This document shows, one piece after another, positions 27,420 through 35,639 of a DNA stretch of 64,000 nucleotides. Location of the stretch: positions 3,472,001-3,536,000 of the forward strand of contig OY761541.1 in the NCBI GenBank assembly GCA_963664625.1, in the 5' to 3' direction. The notes under the pieces were generated by a model that was not told where the DNA came from, did not search any database, and worked only from the letters and a program-made list of their open reading frames with translations. Every line of letters starts with the position of its first letter. Position 1 is the first letter of the stretch. The position numbers were made by a program, and so were the translations under genes. The DNA is from CBDCFV01 sp963664625. GTDB lineage: Bacteria; Chloroflexota; Dehalococcoidia; Lucifugimonadales; UBA3495.

Positions 27420-28729
27420 CGCGCACCATGCGACTGTTGATTTGGGCCGTCCTGCTGGCCGCAGCCATTGGTCTGTGGATAGAAAGTCCTGCCGCGGCCC
27501 AAGGTCCCAACGGAGACTTTTTTGTCATCAGCGACCGCTGGGAGGTCCAATTCCCTGGCTCGCTGGTATTCGACTTGACGGCGCGGTCCGACCGGGAAAT
27601 AGTCGATGTGGCATTGCGTTACCGCAAGTTGGGCAGCCCCGTCTGGGCTTATGGCTACCCTGATTTTGAACCTGGGCAGCGGATAACAGCCGACTTTCAA
27701 CTGAACGTTGGCGGCGCCGGGTACATGGCTCCCGGGACCAAGGTGGAGTACTATTACGAACTCCTTGACTCTCAGGGCGTCGTGCATCAGACAGCCCCTG
27801 TCGTCCTGGAATACACCGATACCCGGTACAAGTGGGAGCAGACTAGGATCGGCTATCTGGTCCTGCTGCACCACGACATTCCACAGGACCGGGTGAACCG
27901 GGCCACCAAGGGTCTCGACACGCACCTTGGAGGCATAGCTGCGTTGCTCCGGGCCGACACCACCAAGCCCATAAAGGGCATCATTTACAACGACCGTGAT
28001 TCCGCTGTTGCCGCTTTTCCCCACCAGAGCCGCACCATAACTGACCGGCACGTCTTCGAGGGCTTTGCGTTCCCTGAACTCGATCTGTTCATGGGGATAG
28101 GCCTGTCACCTCGCCTGATTGTGCACGAGTCGGTCCACGTGCTGCTGCATCGGGCCTTGGGGCCAAGCGCTTCCAGAACGCCGGGTTGGCTGGATGAAGG
28201 AATCGCCAGCTTCTTGGAGCCAAATGCCGCTCCCTATAGCGGCGAAAGCTTGTCGGATTTCCCCATGCCCTTGGAATCCATGACCAAGCCGCGTGGAACG
28301 CCCGAGGATATCCACTACTTCTATGCCAAGTCGGAAAGCGTGGTGGCTTACTTGGTGCAGGAGTATGGAGTTGAGCGTTTCCAAGGTTTTCTGGAGCGGT
28401 TCAGGCAGACAGGAAACGTCGATGCGGCTCTCGTCTCCACCTACGGATTCGATACCGCAGGTTTGGAGGCCCACTGGGCTGTGGATACCCGGGGCCGCCC
28501 TGCTTCTTCCCCGAGTTCGCCGCAAAGACCGTCCCCGTTCATCTATCTCGACGTTTGGGTACTGGGAGGGTTGGTAGTGGTAGTCATGGCCGTCCTGGCG
28601 GTCCGTTACATCATCAACAGGTTGCGTCCAAAGGGCGACCCAGAGGAAGGCCTCCAACCTTGGGAAGACCCTGACCTGCTGGAACGTCAAGAACGTGAAG
28701 AACGCCGGCGCGGCCCGCCTTCACGGTAG
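27416..28729 (+). CDS. Membrane-anchored gluzincin metallopeptidase (peptidase MA-like)
   Basis: A 437-residue exported protein: signal peptide (LLIWAVLLAAAIGLW, cleavage near AAAQG), an Ig-like N-terminal part, then a zinc peptidase domain. The metal motif is HESVH in LIVHESVHVLLH. The third ligand Glu lies in GWLDEGIASFLE, the usual gluzincin arrangement. A C-terminal membrane helix (VWVLGGLVVVVMAVLAV) and a short charged tail of Arg and Glu anchor it with the catalytic part outside. The ATGA overlap with the lipase-maturation-factor-like gene argues that both act together on secreted proteins. Substrate unknown. Confidence 0.82.
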   Translation: MTRTMRLLIWAVLLAAAIGLWIESPAAAQGPNGDFFVISDRWEVQFPGSLVFDLTARSDREIVDVALRYRKLGSPVWAYGYPDFEPGQRITADFQLNVGGAGYMAPGTKVEYYYELLDSQGVVHQTAPVVLEYTDTRYKWEQTRIGYLVLLHHDIPQDRVNRATKGLDTHLGGIAALLRADTTKPIKGIIYNDRDSAVAAFPHQSRTITDRHVFEGFAFPELDLFMGIGLSPRLIVHESVHVLLHRALGPSASRTPGWLDEGIASFLEPNAAPYSGESLSDFPMPLESMTKPRGTPEDIHYFYAKSESVVAYLVQEYGVERFQGFLERFRQTGNVDAALVSTYGFDTAGLEAHWAVDTRGRPASSPSSPQRPSPFIYLDVWVLGGLVVVVMAVLAVRYIINRLRPKGDPEEGLQPWEDPDLLERQEREERRRGPPSR

Positions 28730-28844
28730 AAACGGATTCTGCTATGCTCTGGGGCGTCGTCGCCAAGAGGCCGGCCTTTGTGTTCCTGCAGTAATTCAGT
28801 GGCGGCGTGAATCCTTGGAGTCAGTGCGGGAAGGATATGGTCCA

Positions 28845-29333
28845 ATGGTGAGCGGCGAGATTAAAGAACTGCAAGATGAATTACGGGCAGCCAGAGACGC
28901 CGTGTTGGCAACGTTGGAAGGGGTTTCAGATGCCGAGGCGCACGAGGTCCCCGCTCCCAACGAGTGGACGGTCTGCCAGATTCTGGCTCATATTGCCGAG
29001 CTTCAGGTGTTCTGGATTGACAGGGCCGTTCTCATCACCAAGGAAGACGACCCGCAGATAGCCCGCAACGCTGTGGAGAGCGACCTGCGGGTCGCTGCGG
29101 TGACCGACCACGCGTCGGACGACATGGCGGATTTGGTCCGGCAGGTAATCGCCGCCACCGAACAGGTGGTGCAAGTCGTTGGAAAAATAGACCCTTCTAC
29201 CTTGGAACGGCCGGGACACAGGGAAGAAAATCCCATTACCGCTGAAGGAGTTATACGGTATGTGGCCGGGCATGTACGCACTCACGCCGAACAGATAACG
29301 GAGTCCCTGCGGTTAATCCGGCAAAGGGATTGA
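28845..29333 (+). CDS. DinB-like four-helix protein
   Basis: A 162-residue DinB/YfiT-type protein. Metal-binding His residues are visible in ILAHIAELQ and in the pair H-V-R-T-H near the C-terminus (GHVRTHAEQI), the three-His set expected for the family. Members are thiol-dependent transferases or have unknown roles. The start follows a GGGAAGGA site; codons further upstream lack coding character. It lies 115 bp after the peptidase gene and may share its transcript. Confidence 0.75.
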   Translation: MVSGEIKELQDELRAARDAVLATLEGVSDAEAHEVPAPNEWTVCQILAHIAELQVFWIDRAVLITKEDDPQIARNAVESDLRVAAVTDHASDDMADLVRQVIAATEQVVQVVGKIDPSTLERPGHREENPITAEGVIRYVAGHVRTHAEQITESLRLIRQRD

Positions 29334-29344
29334 TGGCGAGTCTT

Positions 29345-29374
29345 GAGATAATGCTGCGGGAAGTTTATTATCTC
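29345..29374. promoter_or_regulatory. Inverted repeat GAGATAAT
   Basis: An 8-bp inverted repeat (29345-29352 and 29367-29374) with a 14-nt spacer lies between the DinB gene and the cyclophilin gene. It could be an operator or a weak hairpin. No other evidence supports a role. Confidence 0.3.
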
Positions 29375-29473
29375 GACGTAACGAAGCGGCTTCGATATAG
29401 CGTCCTATGCGATTAAATGCGCCCGATGCTGGCAAGCCGGCTGAATGACAATCCATTGGAAGGTGTGAATACG

Positions 29474-30202
29474 ATGCCCATGAGACCGGCGATTATCCTG
29501 TCTGTCCTCGCAATTGCACTGTTGCTGATAGCCTGCTTGCCGTTTTCCTTGTCCGAGCCTGAGGCTGAACCCGAGGCGACCACGGCCGTGGGGTCGGAGT
29601 CCATGAGCCAACCCACTGAAGCATCGGACCAGGCACGCCGGTCGGGCAGCGACAGCGGCTCATCCATAGCCGACAAGCCCGCAAGCGGGATGCGCAAGCA
29701 ATATTCAAGTCCTCCTCCGATGACTATAGACCCAATGGCGGGCTATACCGCTACCATAAGGACCAACAAGGGCAATATCGTCGTGGAGTTGCTGCCCGGC
29801 CCCGCTCCAAAGACGGTCAACAACTTCGTGTTCCTGGCCAATGAGGGGTTTTACGACGGCACCATATTCCACCGGGTAATTCCGAACTTCATGATCCAAG
29901 GCGGAGACCCGACGGGGACGGGCACATCTGGCCCCGGCTACAAGTTTGAGGACGAAATCAACCCGATGTTCGTATTCGATCGGGCCGGCATTCTGGCGAT
30001 GGCCAACGCTGGCCCGAACACCAACGGCAGCCAGTTTTTCATAACCACCGTCGCTACTCCTCACCTGAACGGTGCCCACACAATCTTCGGGCGGGTTACC
30101 GAGGGTCAGACGGTGGCTGAGGCCATTTCGGTTGTTCCAAGAGACGCCGCGGACAAACCGAACTCCCCGGTTATCATCGAGACTATTGAGATAGACTACT
30201 AA
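29474..30202 (+). CDS. Cyclophilin-type peptidyl-prolyl isomerase lipoprotein
   Basis: A 242-residue lipoprotein. The start is at MPMRPAIIL, preceded by GGAAGGTG, and gives a signal ending in the lipobox LLIAC. A Ser/Glu-rich linker of about 75 residues leads to a cyclophilin domain with the expected core: FHRVIPNFMIQGGDPTGTGTSGPGYKFEDE, LAMANAGPNTNGSQFFIT and HLNGAHTIFGRV. The catalytic Arg is in FHRVIP. It should help fold proteins at the outer face of the membrane. Its TAA stop is also the 3-bp target sequence of the IS5-type element that follows immediately. Confidence 0.92.
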   Translation: MPMRPAIILSVLAIALLLIACLPFSLSEPEAEPEATTAVGSESMSQPTEASDQARRSGSDSGSSIADKPASGMRKQYSSPPPMTIDPMAGYTATIRTNKGNIVVELLPGPAPKTVNNFVFLANEGFYDGTIFHRVIPNFMIQGGDPTGTGTSGPGYKFEDEINPMFVFDRAGILAMANAGPNTNGSQFFITTVATPHLNGAHTIFGRVTEGQTVAEAISVVPRDAADKPNSPVIIETIEIDY

Positions 30203-31129
30203 GAATCCCTAACAAAAAGAGTTGACGAGCAGGTGGAAGAGGTCTAGATTCTCTCCAAGCCGTGGTTTGCAGCGTACAGGTGCAGCATCGGCAACAGGGC
30301 AAGGAGAGATTGATGGCGAAGCCACTGGTGAGCGATGAACTATGGGAGATGCTCCAACCGCTGCTGCCACCCGCGAAGCCCAGGCGGTTCCGGTACCCCG
30401 GACGCCAGCGGATAGACGACCGGAAGGCCCTGGCCGGCATCCTTTTCGTGCTCAAGAGCGGGATCCCTTGGGAGATGTTGCCCAAGGAGATGGAATGTGG
30501 GTCGGGGATGACCTGCTGGCGCCGTCTGAAAGAGTGGCATGAAGCCGGAGTGTGGCCGAGTCTCCATGAACTCCTGTTGTCCAAACTGCAAGGGGCTGAC
30601 GGTCTGGACTGGTCCCGGGCTTGTGTGGACAGTGGGTCGGTCCGGGCGGTTGGAGGCGGGGGAAAAAACAGGCCCCAATCCTACGGACCGCCGTAAGCCT
30701 GGGAGCAAGCATCACGTGATCACCGACGCCAATGGGACTCCTCTGGCAGCAATACTGAGTGGAGCCAACCGTCATGACGTGACTCAATTGCTGCCATTGG
30801 TGGATGCGATACCGCCGGTGCGGGGCAAACGTGGCCGTCCGCGCCGCAGACCGGAGCGGCTGTATGCGGACCGGGCTTATGATTCCCGGGAGCATCGGAA
30901 ATCGTTGCGTTCGCGCCACATCACGCCTGTGATCGCCAAACGGGGCGTCGGGCATGGAAGCGGGCTGGGCGTGTACAGGTGGGTTGTCGAGCGAACCCTG
31001 GCATGGTTGCACCAGTTCCGCAGACTGAGGGTGCGCTACGAACGAATAGACGGGATACATGAGGCGTTCCTGTCCATAGGATGTTCACTCATTTGCTTCA
31101 GACGCTTATCCTCTTTTTGTTAGGGATTC
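30203..31129 (+). mobile_element. IS5-family insertion sequence, complete
   Basis: A 927-bp element with perfect 19-bp terminal inverted repeats (GAATCCCTAACAAAAAGAG at 30203-30221, complement at 31111-31129). Both sides carry a TAA (30200-30202 and 31130-31132), the expected TNA-type 3-bp target duplication of the IS1031-like branch of IS5. Perfect ends and duplication suggest a recent insertion. It contains one transposase in two overlapping frames. Confidence 0.9.
30313..31123 (+). CDS. IS5-family transposase, two-frame (orfA/orfB)
   Basis: The first frame starts at MAKPLVSDELW after an AGGAGAG site and ends at 30696. The second frame (visible from 30539) continues to 31123 in +1 relative to the first. 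Joined in the overlap near GGGGGAAAAAAC at 30657-30668 they give a full DDE transposase: Asp in CVDSGSVRA, Asp in YADRAYDS, Glu in WVVERTLAWLHQF. Many IS5 relatives make transposase from two frames by slippage, so this may be normal expression; a one-base sequencing or mutation event is the alternative. The homopolymer pair G5-A6 is the obvious slip site. Confidence 0.85.
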
Positions 31130-31153
31130 TAAGTAGCGCCGGGTCCGGTAGGG

Positions 31154-32215
31154 CTATCCCGGTGCGGTGAAGGCCAACGCCTCCCGTGGGTTGTTGATCA
31201 GGATGGCGCCTATGGCCTCTTCCGTGAAACCCCGTGCCCTCATCCGAGGCACTACGTGGCCCAGGATGTAGTGGTAGCCGTGGCCGCCGTATTTGGTCAG
31301 GCGGTCCTTCGAGCAGATGTCGTGGGCCACCAGTATCTTGCTCCCGTAGCCTTGAGAGCTTATCCAAGCGATGTCATCCATCCGCTTGGCGTCTCCCGGC
31401 ATGTCTATGTTGGGATTTAACGGGTAATAGGAAGACTCCCTGCCGAACAGGTCCCACTCCATGTAGCAACCGGCGTCAGCGATCCGGGCCAGCGTTTCAT
31501 GCAGGAAGACTGTCCGGTCCAAGTGGCCCATTATAGTCCGGTCCAGGTCAGCGCCAGCCTCGGCGAGGACTTCGATAATCTCCATCGGAGAGGTCTCGTC
31601 CCGCCCGGGATGAATCAGCACCGGTGCGCCAGTAAGCCGCTGTGCCTTGGCCGACGCCCGGAGCACCTTCCGTTCGTTGTCCGCCAACGGCCAGGAGCAG
31701 CCCACTTCTCCGATAACGCCGGCTTTCACGCCAGTGCCATCCGCTCCCTCGGTTACGTCCTGCACTATCTGCCGCACCAGGTCGTCTTCGCTTCGGGCGT
31801 CCATATCCGCAGGATGAGCGGCTGCTACGTAGTAGGATGCACCCATGATGATGTTCACGCCGGAGGCCCGGGAAATCCGCGCCAGCCCCGCCGGGTCCCT
31901 GGCGATGCCGATGCTCGTGGCGTCCACCAATGAGTCTCCGCCGTACTGCTTGTAAAGCATGGCTTCCTGAATGGCCGTAGGCACGTCAAACAGCCGAGCG
32001 TTGTCCGCGTTGGGCCTGCCGTAATACCGGATTGCTCCAAGCATGTCTTGTGAGACTGGCTTATGAAAGAAGTCCTTGCCGCTGGCGTTTTCCGGCGTGG
32101 TCAGAGTGACAGAAAGGTCGATCAACAGGTGTTCGTGGGTTAACGTGACGCCCAATTGGTCCGGGTCGATGAGGCCCAAAACGGTTTGCACTTTGCCTAC
32201 GATACTTTCTGCCAT
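31154..32215 (-). CDS. Phosphotriesterase-family metal hydrolase (lactonase-like)
   Basis: A 353-residue TIM-barrel amidohydrolase. Metal ligands are visible: HEH in LTHEHLLID, an acidic bridging residue in GVIGEVGCS (Glu instead of the carbamylated Lys of classical PTE), His in VLIHPGRD, His in IMGHLDRT, and the final Asp in LVAHDIC. The Glu bridge is known in several PTE-like families. The substrate may be a lactone or ester. Its stop lies about 22 bp from the right end of the IS, so that insertion sits between it and the cyclophilin gene. The start follows a GGAGAC site. Confidence 0.85.
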   Translation of the reverse strand: MAESIVGKVQTVLGLIDPDQLGVTLTHEHLLIDLSVTLTTPENASGKDFFHKPVSQDMLGAIRYYGRPNADNARLFDVPTAIQEAMLYKQYGGDSLVDATSIGIARDPAGLARISRASGVNIIMGASYYVAAAHPADMDARSEDDLVRQIVQDVTEGADGTGVKAGVIGEVGCSWPLADNERKVLRASAKAQRLTGAPVLIHPGRDETSPMEIIEVLAEAGADLDRTIMGHLDRTVFLHETLARIADAGCYMEWDLFGRESSYYPLNPNIDMPGDAKRMDDIAWISSQGYGSKILVAHDICSKDRLTKYGGHGYHYILGHVVPRMRARGFTEEAIGAILINNPREALAFTAPG

Positions 32216-32271
32216 TCCAAGTCTCCAGGCTTAAAGGTGAATGATGTCTATCGTGGAGCTGGGTTGCAACT

Positions 32272-32955
32272 TTAACTGCTGTCGGCCGCTAGAGATTCAA
32301 AAACGCTCTGCCATTCCTTCAGACCGCCTTTGTTGAATCCTGCCCTGTAAGTGATGATGCCCTGGGTGTCTATGGCGATTTTCGTTGACTGAGACACAAC
32401 TTTGAAATCTCGAAGCCCCGACCCGGTCAGCTCGGCTACAGGCCAAGGATAACCTTTCTCCTGCCGGTCCTGCTCCAAGATGTCGATCGTCTCTGCCGGG
32501 CTCGATCCCACTATATAGAAACCTATGTTTTCAGTGACCTTGGGGTCCAGGGTTTTTAGCTGCCGTAACTCGGCAGCACACACCGATCAATGTTCCGAGT
32601 GGAAGAAAAGGAATAGTGGTCGACCGCTCTTTAACAAATCTGCCGATGAAAACGTGCCGGTCAGCGCATTCAGGGTGAAATCGGGGGCCCGGTCTCCGAC
32701 GTTCGTTCCTACCGGCGGCGGAGTTGTCGCGGTGAGTTCAGGCTCGGGAGTTGCCGTGGGATCGGGCGAGGTGGTGTTAGCAGGCGCGGTAGCTTCGGTC
32801 GCTGCGGGGGCTTGTTCCGTCTTTTGCGCCGGTGACGCCGTCGCCGGCTGCCCTCGGGTAACCGGAGTTTCCGATGCGGGCGCGCCTGCACAACCTGTCA
32901 ATATCAAGCTCAATGCCATGATCGTGACCAAGGCTGAAATTCTTTTCAAGTACAT
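32272..32955 (-). CDS. Thioredoxin-fold lipoprotein, probable selenoprotein with UxxC active site
   Basis: Read through one in-frame UGA (32587-32589) this is a single 227-residue protein. It starts with a lipoprotein signal (ALSLILTGC), has a Pro/Thr/Ala-rich linker, then a redoxin/AhpC-TSA domain: VGDRAPDFTLNALTG, LFLFFHSEH, UGA, SVCAAELRQLKTL, and on through KIAIDTQGIITYR. The UGA falls exactly at the first Cys of the expected CxxC, giving UxxC. A hairpin with a GU-containing loop starts 9 nt after the UGA. Frame, domain and length are intact on both sides. UxxC redoxins are a known selenoprotein class. The alternative is a nonsense mutation or sequence error. Confidence 0.78.
32559..32577 (-). 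promoter_or_regulatory. Bacterial SECIS-like hairpin after the UGA
   Basis: On the coding strand a perfect 7-bp stem, GCTGCCG and CGGCAGC, closes a 5-nt loop AGTTA. The stem begins 9 nt and the loop 16 nt after the UGA. The loop has G at its second position followed by U, which is what bacterial SECIS elements show in their apical loop. A GGU/ACC pairing outside an internal loop could extend the stem. Confidence 0.65.
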
Positions 32956-33143
32956 GCGCTTTTCCCGGATGGCGGGAGCTCTGAGTCCGTCGATTTATTT
33001 GAAGCCGCCATATAGATTATAACATTCATTATGTGCCTCCACGCAGGGTCAAACGCATCGCCCGCCGTTGTGACGGCGCTCCGCTCAAGGTATCATTCAC
33101 GCTGGTCTATATTCCTGCATATCAAACCTGCTTCGGAGGCCCG

Positions 33144-33965
33144 ATGGACTTTGAGTGTTTGCTCTACGAGCAAAGAGAATCGGTTTGTTACTTGACGCTG
33201 AATCGCCCCGACAGGCTGAACGCTCTTAACCCGCGCCTCATGGACGAGTTGCGGGAGGCGTTGGACCTCATCGAGGTGGACCCGGAAATCAGAGTGGTCA
33301 TTCTCACAGGCGCGGGACGGGCGTTCTCCGCAGGTTTCGACATCGGCGGCGAACCCGGCGCGCCGGAGTTGCACGAAACCCAGCCTGACGATCGGCGGGA
33401 GCACCTGAAGGGCCACATCGACACCTTCCTGAAAATCTGGAACCTGAGTAAGCCAGTGATAGCCGCCGTGAACGGCTATGCACTGGCCGGGGCCTGCGAA
33501 TTGGTGCAAATCTGCGACATCAAGATCGCCTCAGAGCGGGCAATACTCGGCGAACCGGAAATTCGCGCCGGCTTGGGGCCGCCCCTGCTCATAACGCCTT
33601 ACAGTGTTGGCTTGGCGCGGGCCAAGGAGCTGCTGCTTACGGGAGACACCATAGACGCCCATGAGGCAGCCCGGTTGGGGATGGTCAGCCGGGTTGTGCC
33701 GCATGACGACCTGATGGCCGAATGCGAGAAGGTCGCCAAGAAAATCATCCTGCTGTCGCCGGTGGGCGTGAAAATGACCAAGCTGGGAGTGAACGGTGCG
33801 CTGGAAGGCATGGGCATGTTGTCCGCCATCCGCCACAACCTGGAGTTGATGGTCCACTTCGAGACCAGCTTGGACCCGGTGCAGGCCGAGTTCAGCGCCA
33901 TCCGCAAGGAAAGGGGCCTGCGGGCCGCCCTGGACTGGCGAGACCAGCGTTTCAGGGACCTGTAG
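33144..33965 (+). CDS. Enoyl-CoA hydratase/isomerase family protein
   Basis: A 273-residue crotonase-fold protein. It has the N-terminal LTLNRPDRLNALN, the oxyanion-hole segment AFSAGFDIGG, and the second hole segment VNGYALAGACELVQICD. The two candidate catalytic acids are the Glu of ACELVQ and the Glu in LGEPEIRAG. That pair supports hydratase activity, but the substrate is open. The start follows a CGGAGG site; codons upstream look non-coding. The RidA gene follows 84 bp downstream on the same strand. Confidence 0.88.
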   Translation: MDFECLLYEQRESVCYLTLNRPDRLNALNPRLMDELREALDLIEVDPEIRVVILTGAGRAFSAGFDIGGEPGAPELHETQPDDRREHLKGHIDTFLKIWNLSKPVIAAVNGYALAGACELVQICDIKIASERAILGEPEIRAGLGPPLLITPYSVGLARAKELLLTGDTIDAHEAARLGMVSRVVPHDDLMAECEKVAKKIILLSPVGVKMTKLGVNGALEGMGMLSAIRHNLELMVHFETSLDPVQAEFSAIRKERGLRAALDWRDQRFRDL

Positions 33966-34049
33966 ATACGACCCGGTACAATCTGTGTTTCCGGGTATGC
34001 CTATTCGGGCCGAATACCGGGACCGAACGACAATGGAGGGACAGCCTGT

Positions 34050-34520
34050 ATGTCTAACATCGAAATGACGCTGGAGCAGATGGGGTACGAGCTACCCCCA
34101 CCGCCCCCACCCGTGGGAAACTATCTGCCGGTCGCTCGCAGCGGCAACATCATGTGGATGGCCGGGGTGGGAAGCAGGCGGGCTGACGGCTCCAGGATTT
34201 CCGGCAAGCTGGGCAGCGACCTGACGGTGGAACAGGGCTACGAGGCGGCCCGCTGGTGCGCCTTGAACCTGTTGGCGAGGATGAAAGCGGAACTGGGAGA
34301 GTTGGAAGGCGTGGGCCGCATTCTTAAGGTAGTAGGCATGGTCAACAGCGCCCCCTCATTCACCGAGCAGGCGCGGGTGGTGGACGGAGCGTCTGACCTG
34401 TTCGTGGCGCTTTTCGGTGACCGGGGCCGCCACAGCCGGTCCGCTCCGGGTATGGGCGCGCTGCCCGGAGACAGCGCGGTCATCGTTGATTGCGTCGTGG
34501 AGGTGGCCGACGGCTACTAA
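34050..34520 (+). CDS. RidA/YjgF family protein
   Basis: A 156-residue Rid-family protein with the LPVARSGNIMWMAGVGSR strand, a middle ALNLLARMKAELGELEGVGRILKVVGMVNSAP segment, and the GDRGRHSRSAPGMGALPGDSAVIVDCVVEV end typical of the subgroup that has Arg near the C-terminal strand. Rid proteins remove reactive enamine/imine intermediates made by PLP enzymes; several such enzymes are in this window. It overlaps the dehydrogenase gene tail to tail by 4 bp. Confidence 0.88.
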   Translation: MSNIEMTLEQMGYELPPPPPPVGNYLPVARSGNIMWMAGVGSRRADGSRISGKLGSDLTVEQGYEAARWCALNLLARMKAELGELEGVGRILKVVGMVNSAPSFTEQARVVDGASDLFVALFGDRGRHSRSAPGMGALPGDSAVIVDCVVEVADGY

Positions 34521-35419
34521 TCTCCGCCGCCCCTCTTGACCTCCACCTTGGACATTCCTTCCAGATAGTGAAGAATGGCGGAATGGTCCGCTTCGGACTC
34601 TCCGTCGTTGATCAACGCCCCCAACATCTGTTGCACCAGTGCCGTCACCGGCAGGGGCACGTTCAGTTGGTCGCCGGTCTGCAACACGTTGCGCAGGTCC
34701 TTCTGGTGAAGCCGGATGCGGAACCCGGCCCTGAAGTTGCGGTCCAGCATCATCGGCCCCTTGGCTTCCATTACCGCGCTGCCCGCCAGCCCTCCGCGGA
34801 TGGCGTTGAAGACCTTCTCCGGGTCCACGCCGGCCTTCTGGGCCAGCACCATTGCCTCGCTCAATGCCTCGATGTTGGCGGCTACGATTATCTGGTTGGC
34901 CAGCTTGGTGATGCCGCCGGCTCCTACCTCCCCCGTCAACACCACGTTGCCTCCCATGATGCTCAGAAGGTCGAAACACTCGTCGAAGATTTCCTGCTTG
35001 CCGCCCACCATGATGGCCAGGGTGCCGGCAATGGCGCCCGGTTCGCCTCCGCTGACCGGGGCATCCAACATCTCGACTTCCTTAGCCGCGCAGGCAGCGT
35101 ATATTTTCTGAGAGACCAAGGGCGCAATGGAACTCATATCAATGACGATGGAACCCGGTTGCGCCCCCTCCAGCACTCCATCGGGACCAAGTATGGCGGC
35201 TTCGGAATCAGCGGAGTCCGGCACCATGGTTATAATCTTCTTGCAGTTGGCAGCCACCTCTTTGTTGGACGCGGCCCGCATCGCGCCGTCGGTGACCAGT
35301 TCCTCTACGGGTTCGCCCACAATGTCGTACACGGTCAAGTCGTAGCCCGCTTTGAGCAGGTTCCTGGCCATGGGCTTGCCCATGATGCCCAGTCCTATGA
35401 ATCCTATCCGCTCCGCCAT
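34517..35419 (-). CDS. 3-hydroxyisobutyrate / tartronate-semialdehyde reductase family dehydrogenase
   Basis: A 300-residue beta-hydroxyacid dehydrogenase. The Rossmann motif is GFIGLGIMGKPMARNLLKAGY. The substrate-binding signature DAPVSGGEPGAIAGTLAIMVGG and the catalytic Lys in ITKLANQIIVA follow. It reversibly oxidises a 3-hydroxyacid with NAD(P); the exact acid is not evident. The stop overlaps that of RidA on the other strand. It has no same-strand partner and the upstream space to 35639 holds nothing clear. Confidence 0.88.
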   Translation of the reverse strand: MAERIGFIGLGIMGKPMARNLLKAGYDLTVYDIVGEPVEELVTDGAMRAASNKEVAANCKKIITMVPDSADSEAAILGPDGVLEGAQPGSIVIDMSSIAPLVSQKIYAACAAKEVEMLDAPVSGGEPGAIAGTLAIMVGGKQEIFDECFDLLSIMGGNVVLTGEVGAGGITKLANQIIVAANIEALSEAMVLAQKAGVDPEKVFNAIRGGLAGSAVMEAKGPMMLDRNFRAGFRIRLHQKDLRNVLQTGDQLNVPLPVTALVQQMLGALINDGESEADHSAILHYLEGMSKVEVKRGGGD

Positions 35420-35639
35420 GTCTTGCTCTCCTCAGTATTGTCCAAACGCAGAAATGAAGGTCTTTGCAACTCTACCACACAACCAATGTCCGGGCCACCA
35501 AGAGACGATAGCCAAGGAAGTCAAGATTCCCAACCCCTCGCCGACTTTCGCGGTTTCCGAAGCATGTTCCCGTTGTGCCGTTATAACGAAGGGTTTATCA
35601 TACATAATGAGGCGGATGCAGGGAGGGAATGCGAACGAG

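Noticed and set aside
32272..32583. Separate small gene starting at a GTG
   Set aside because: It begins inside the redox motif of a redoxin fold, has no ribosome site and is in phase with the upstream half, so one protein through the UGA explains it better.
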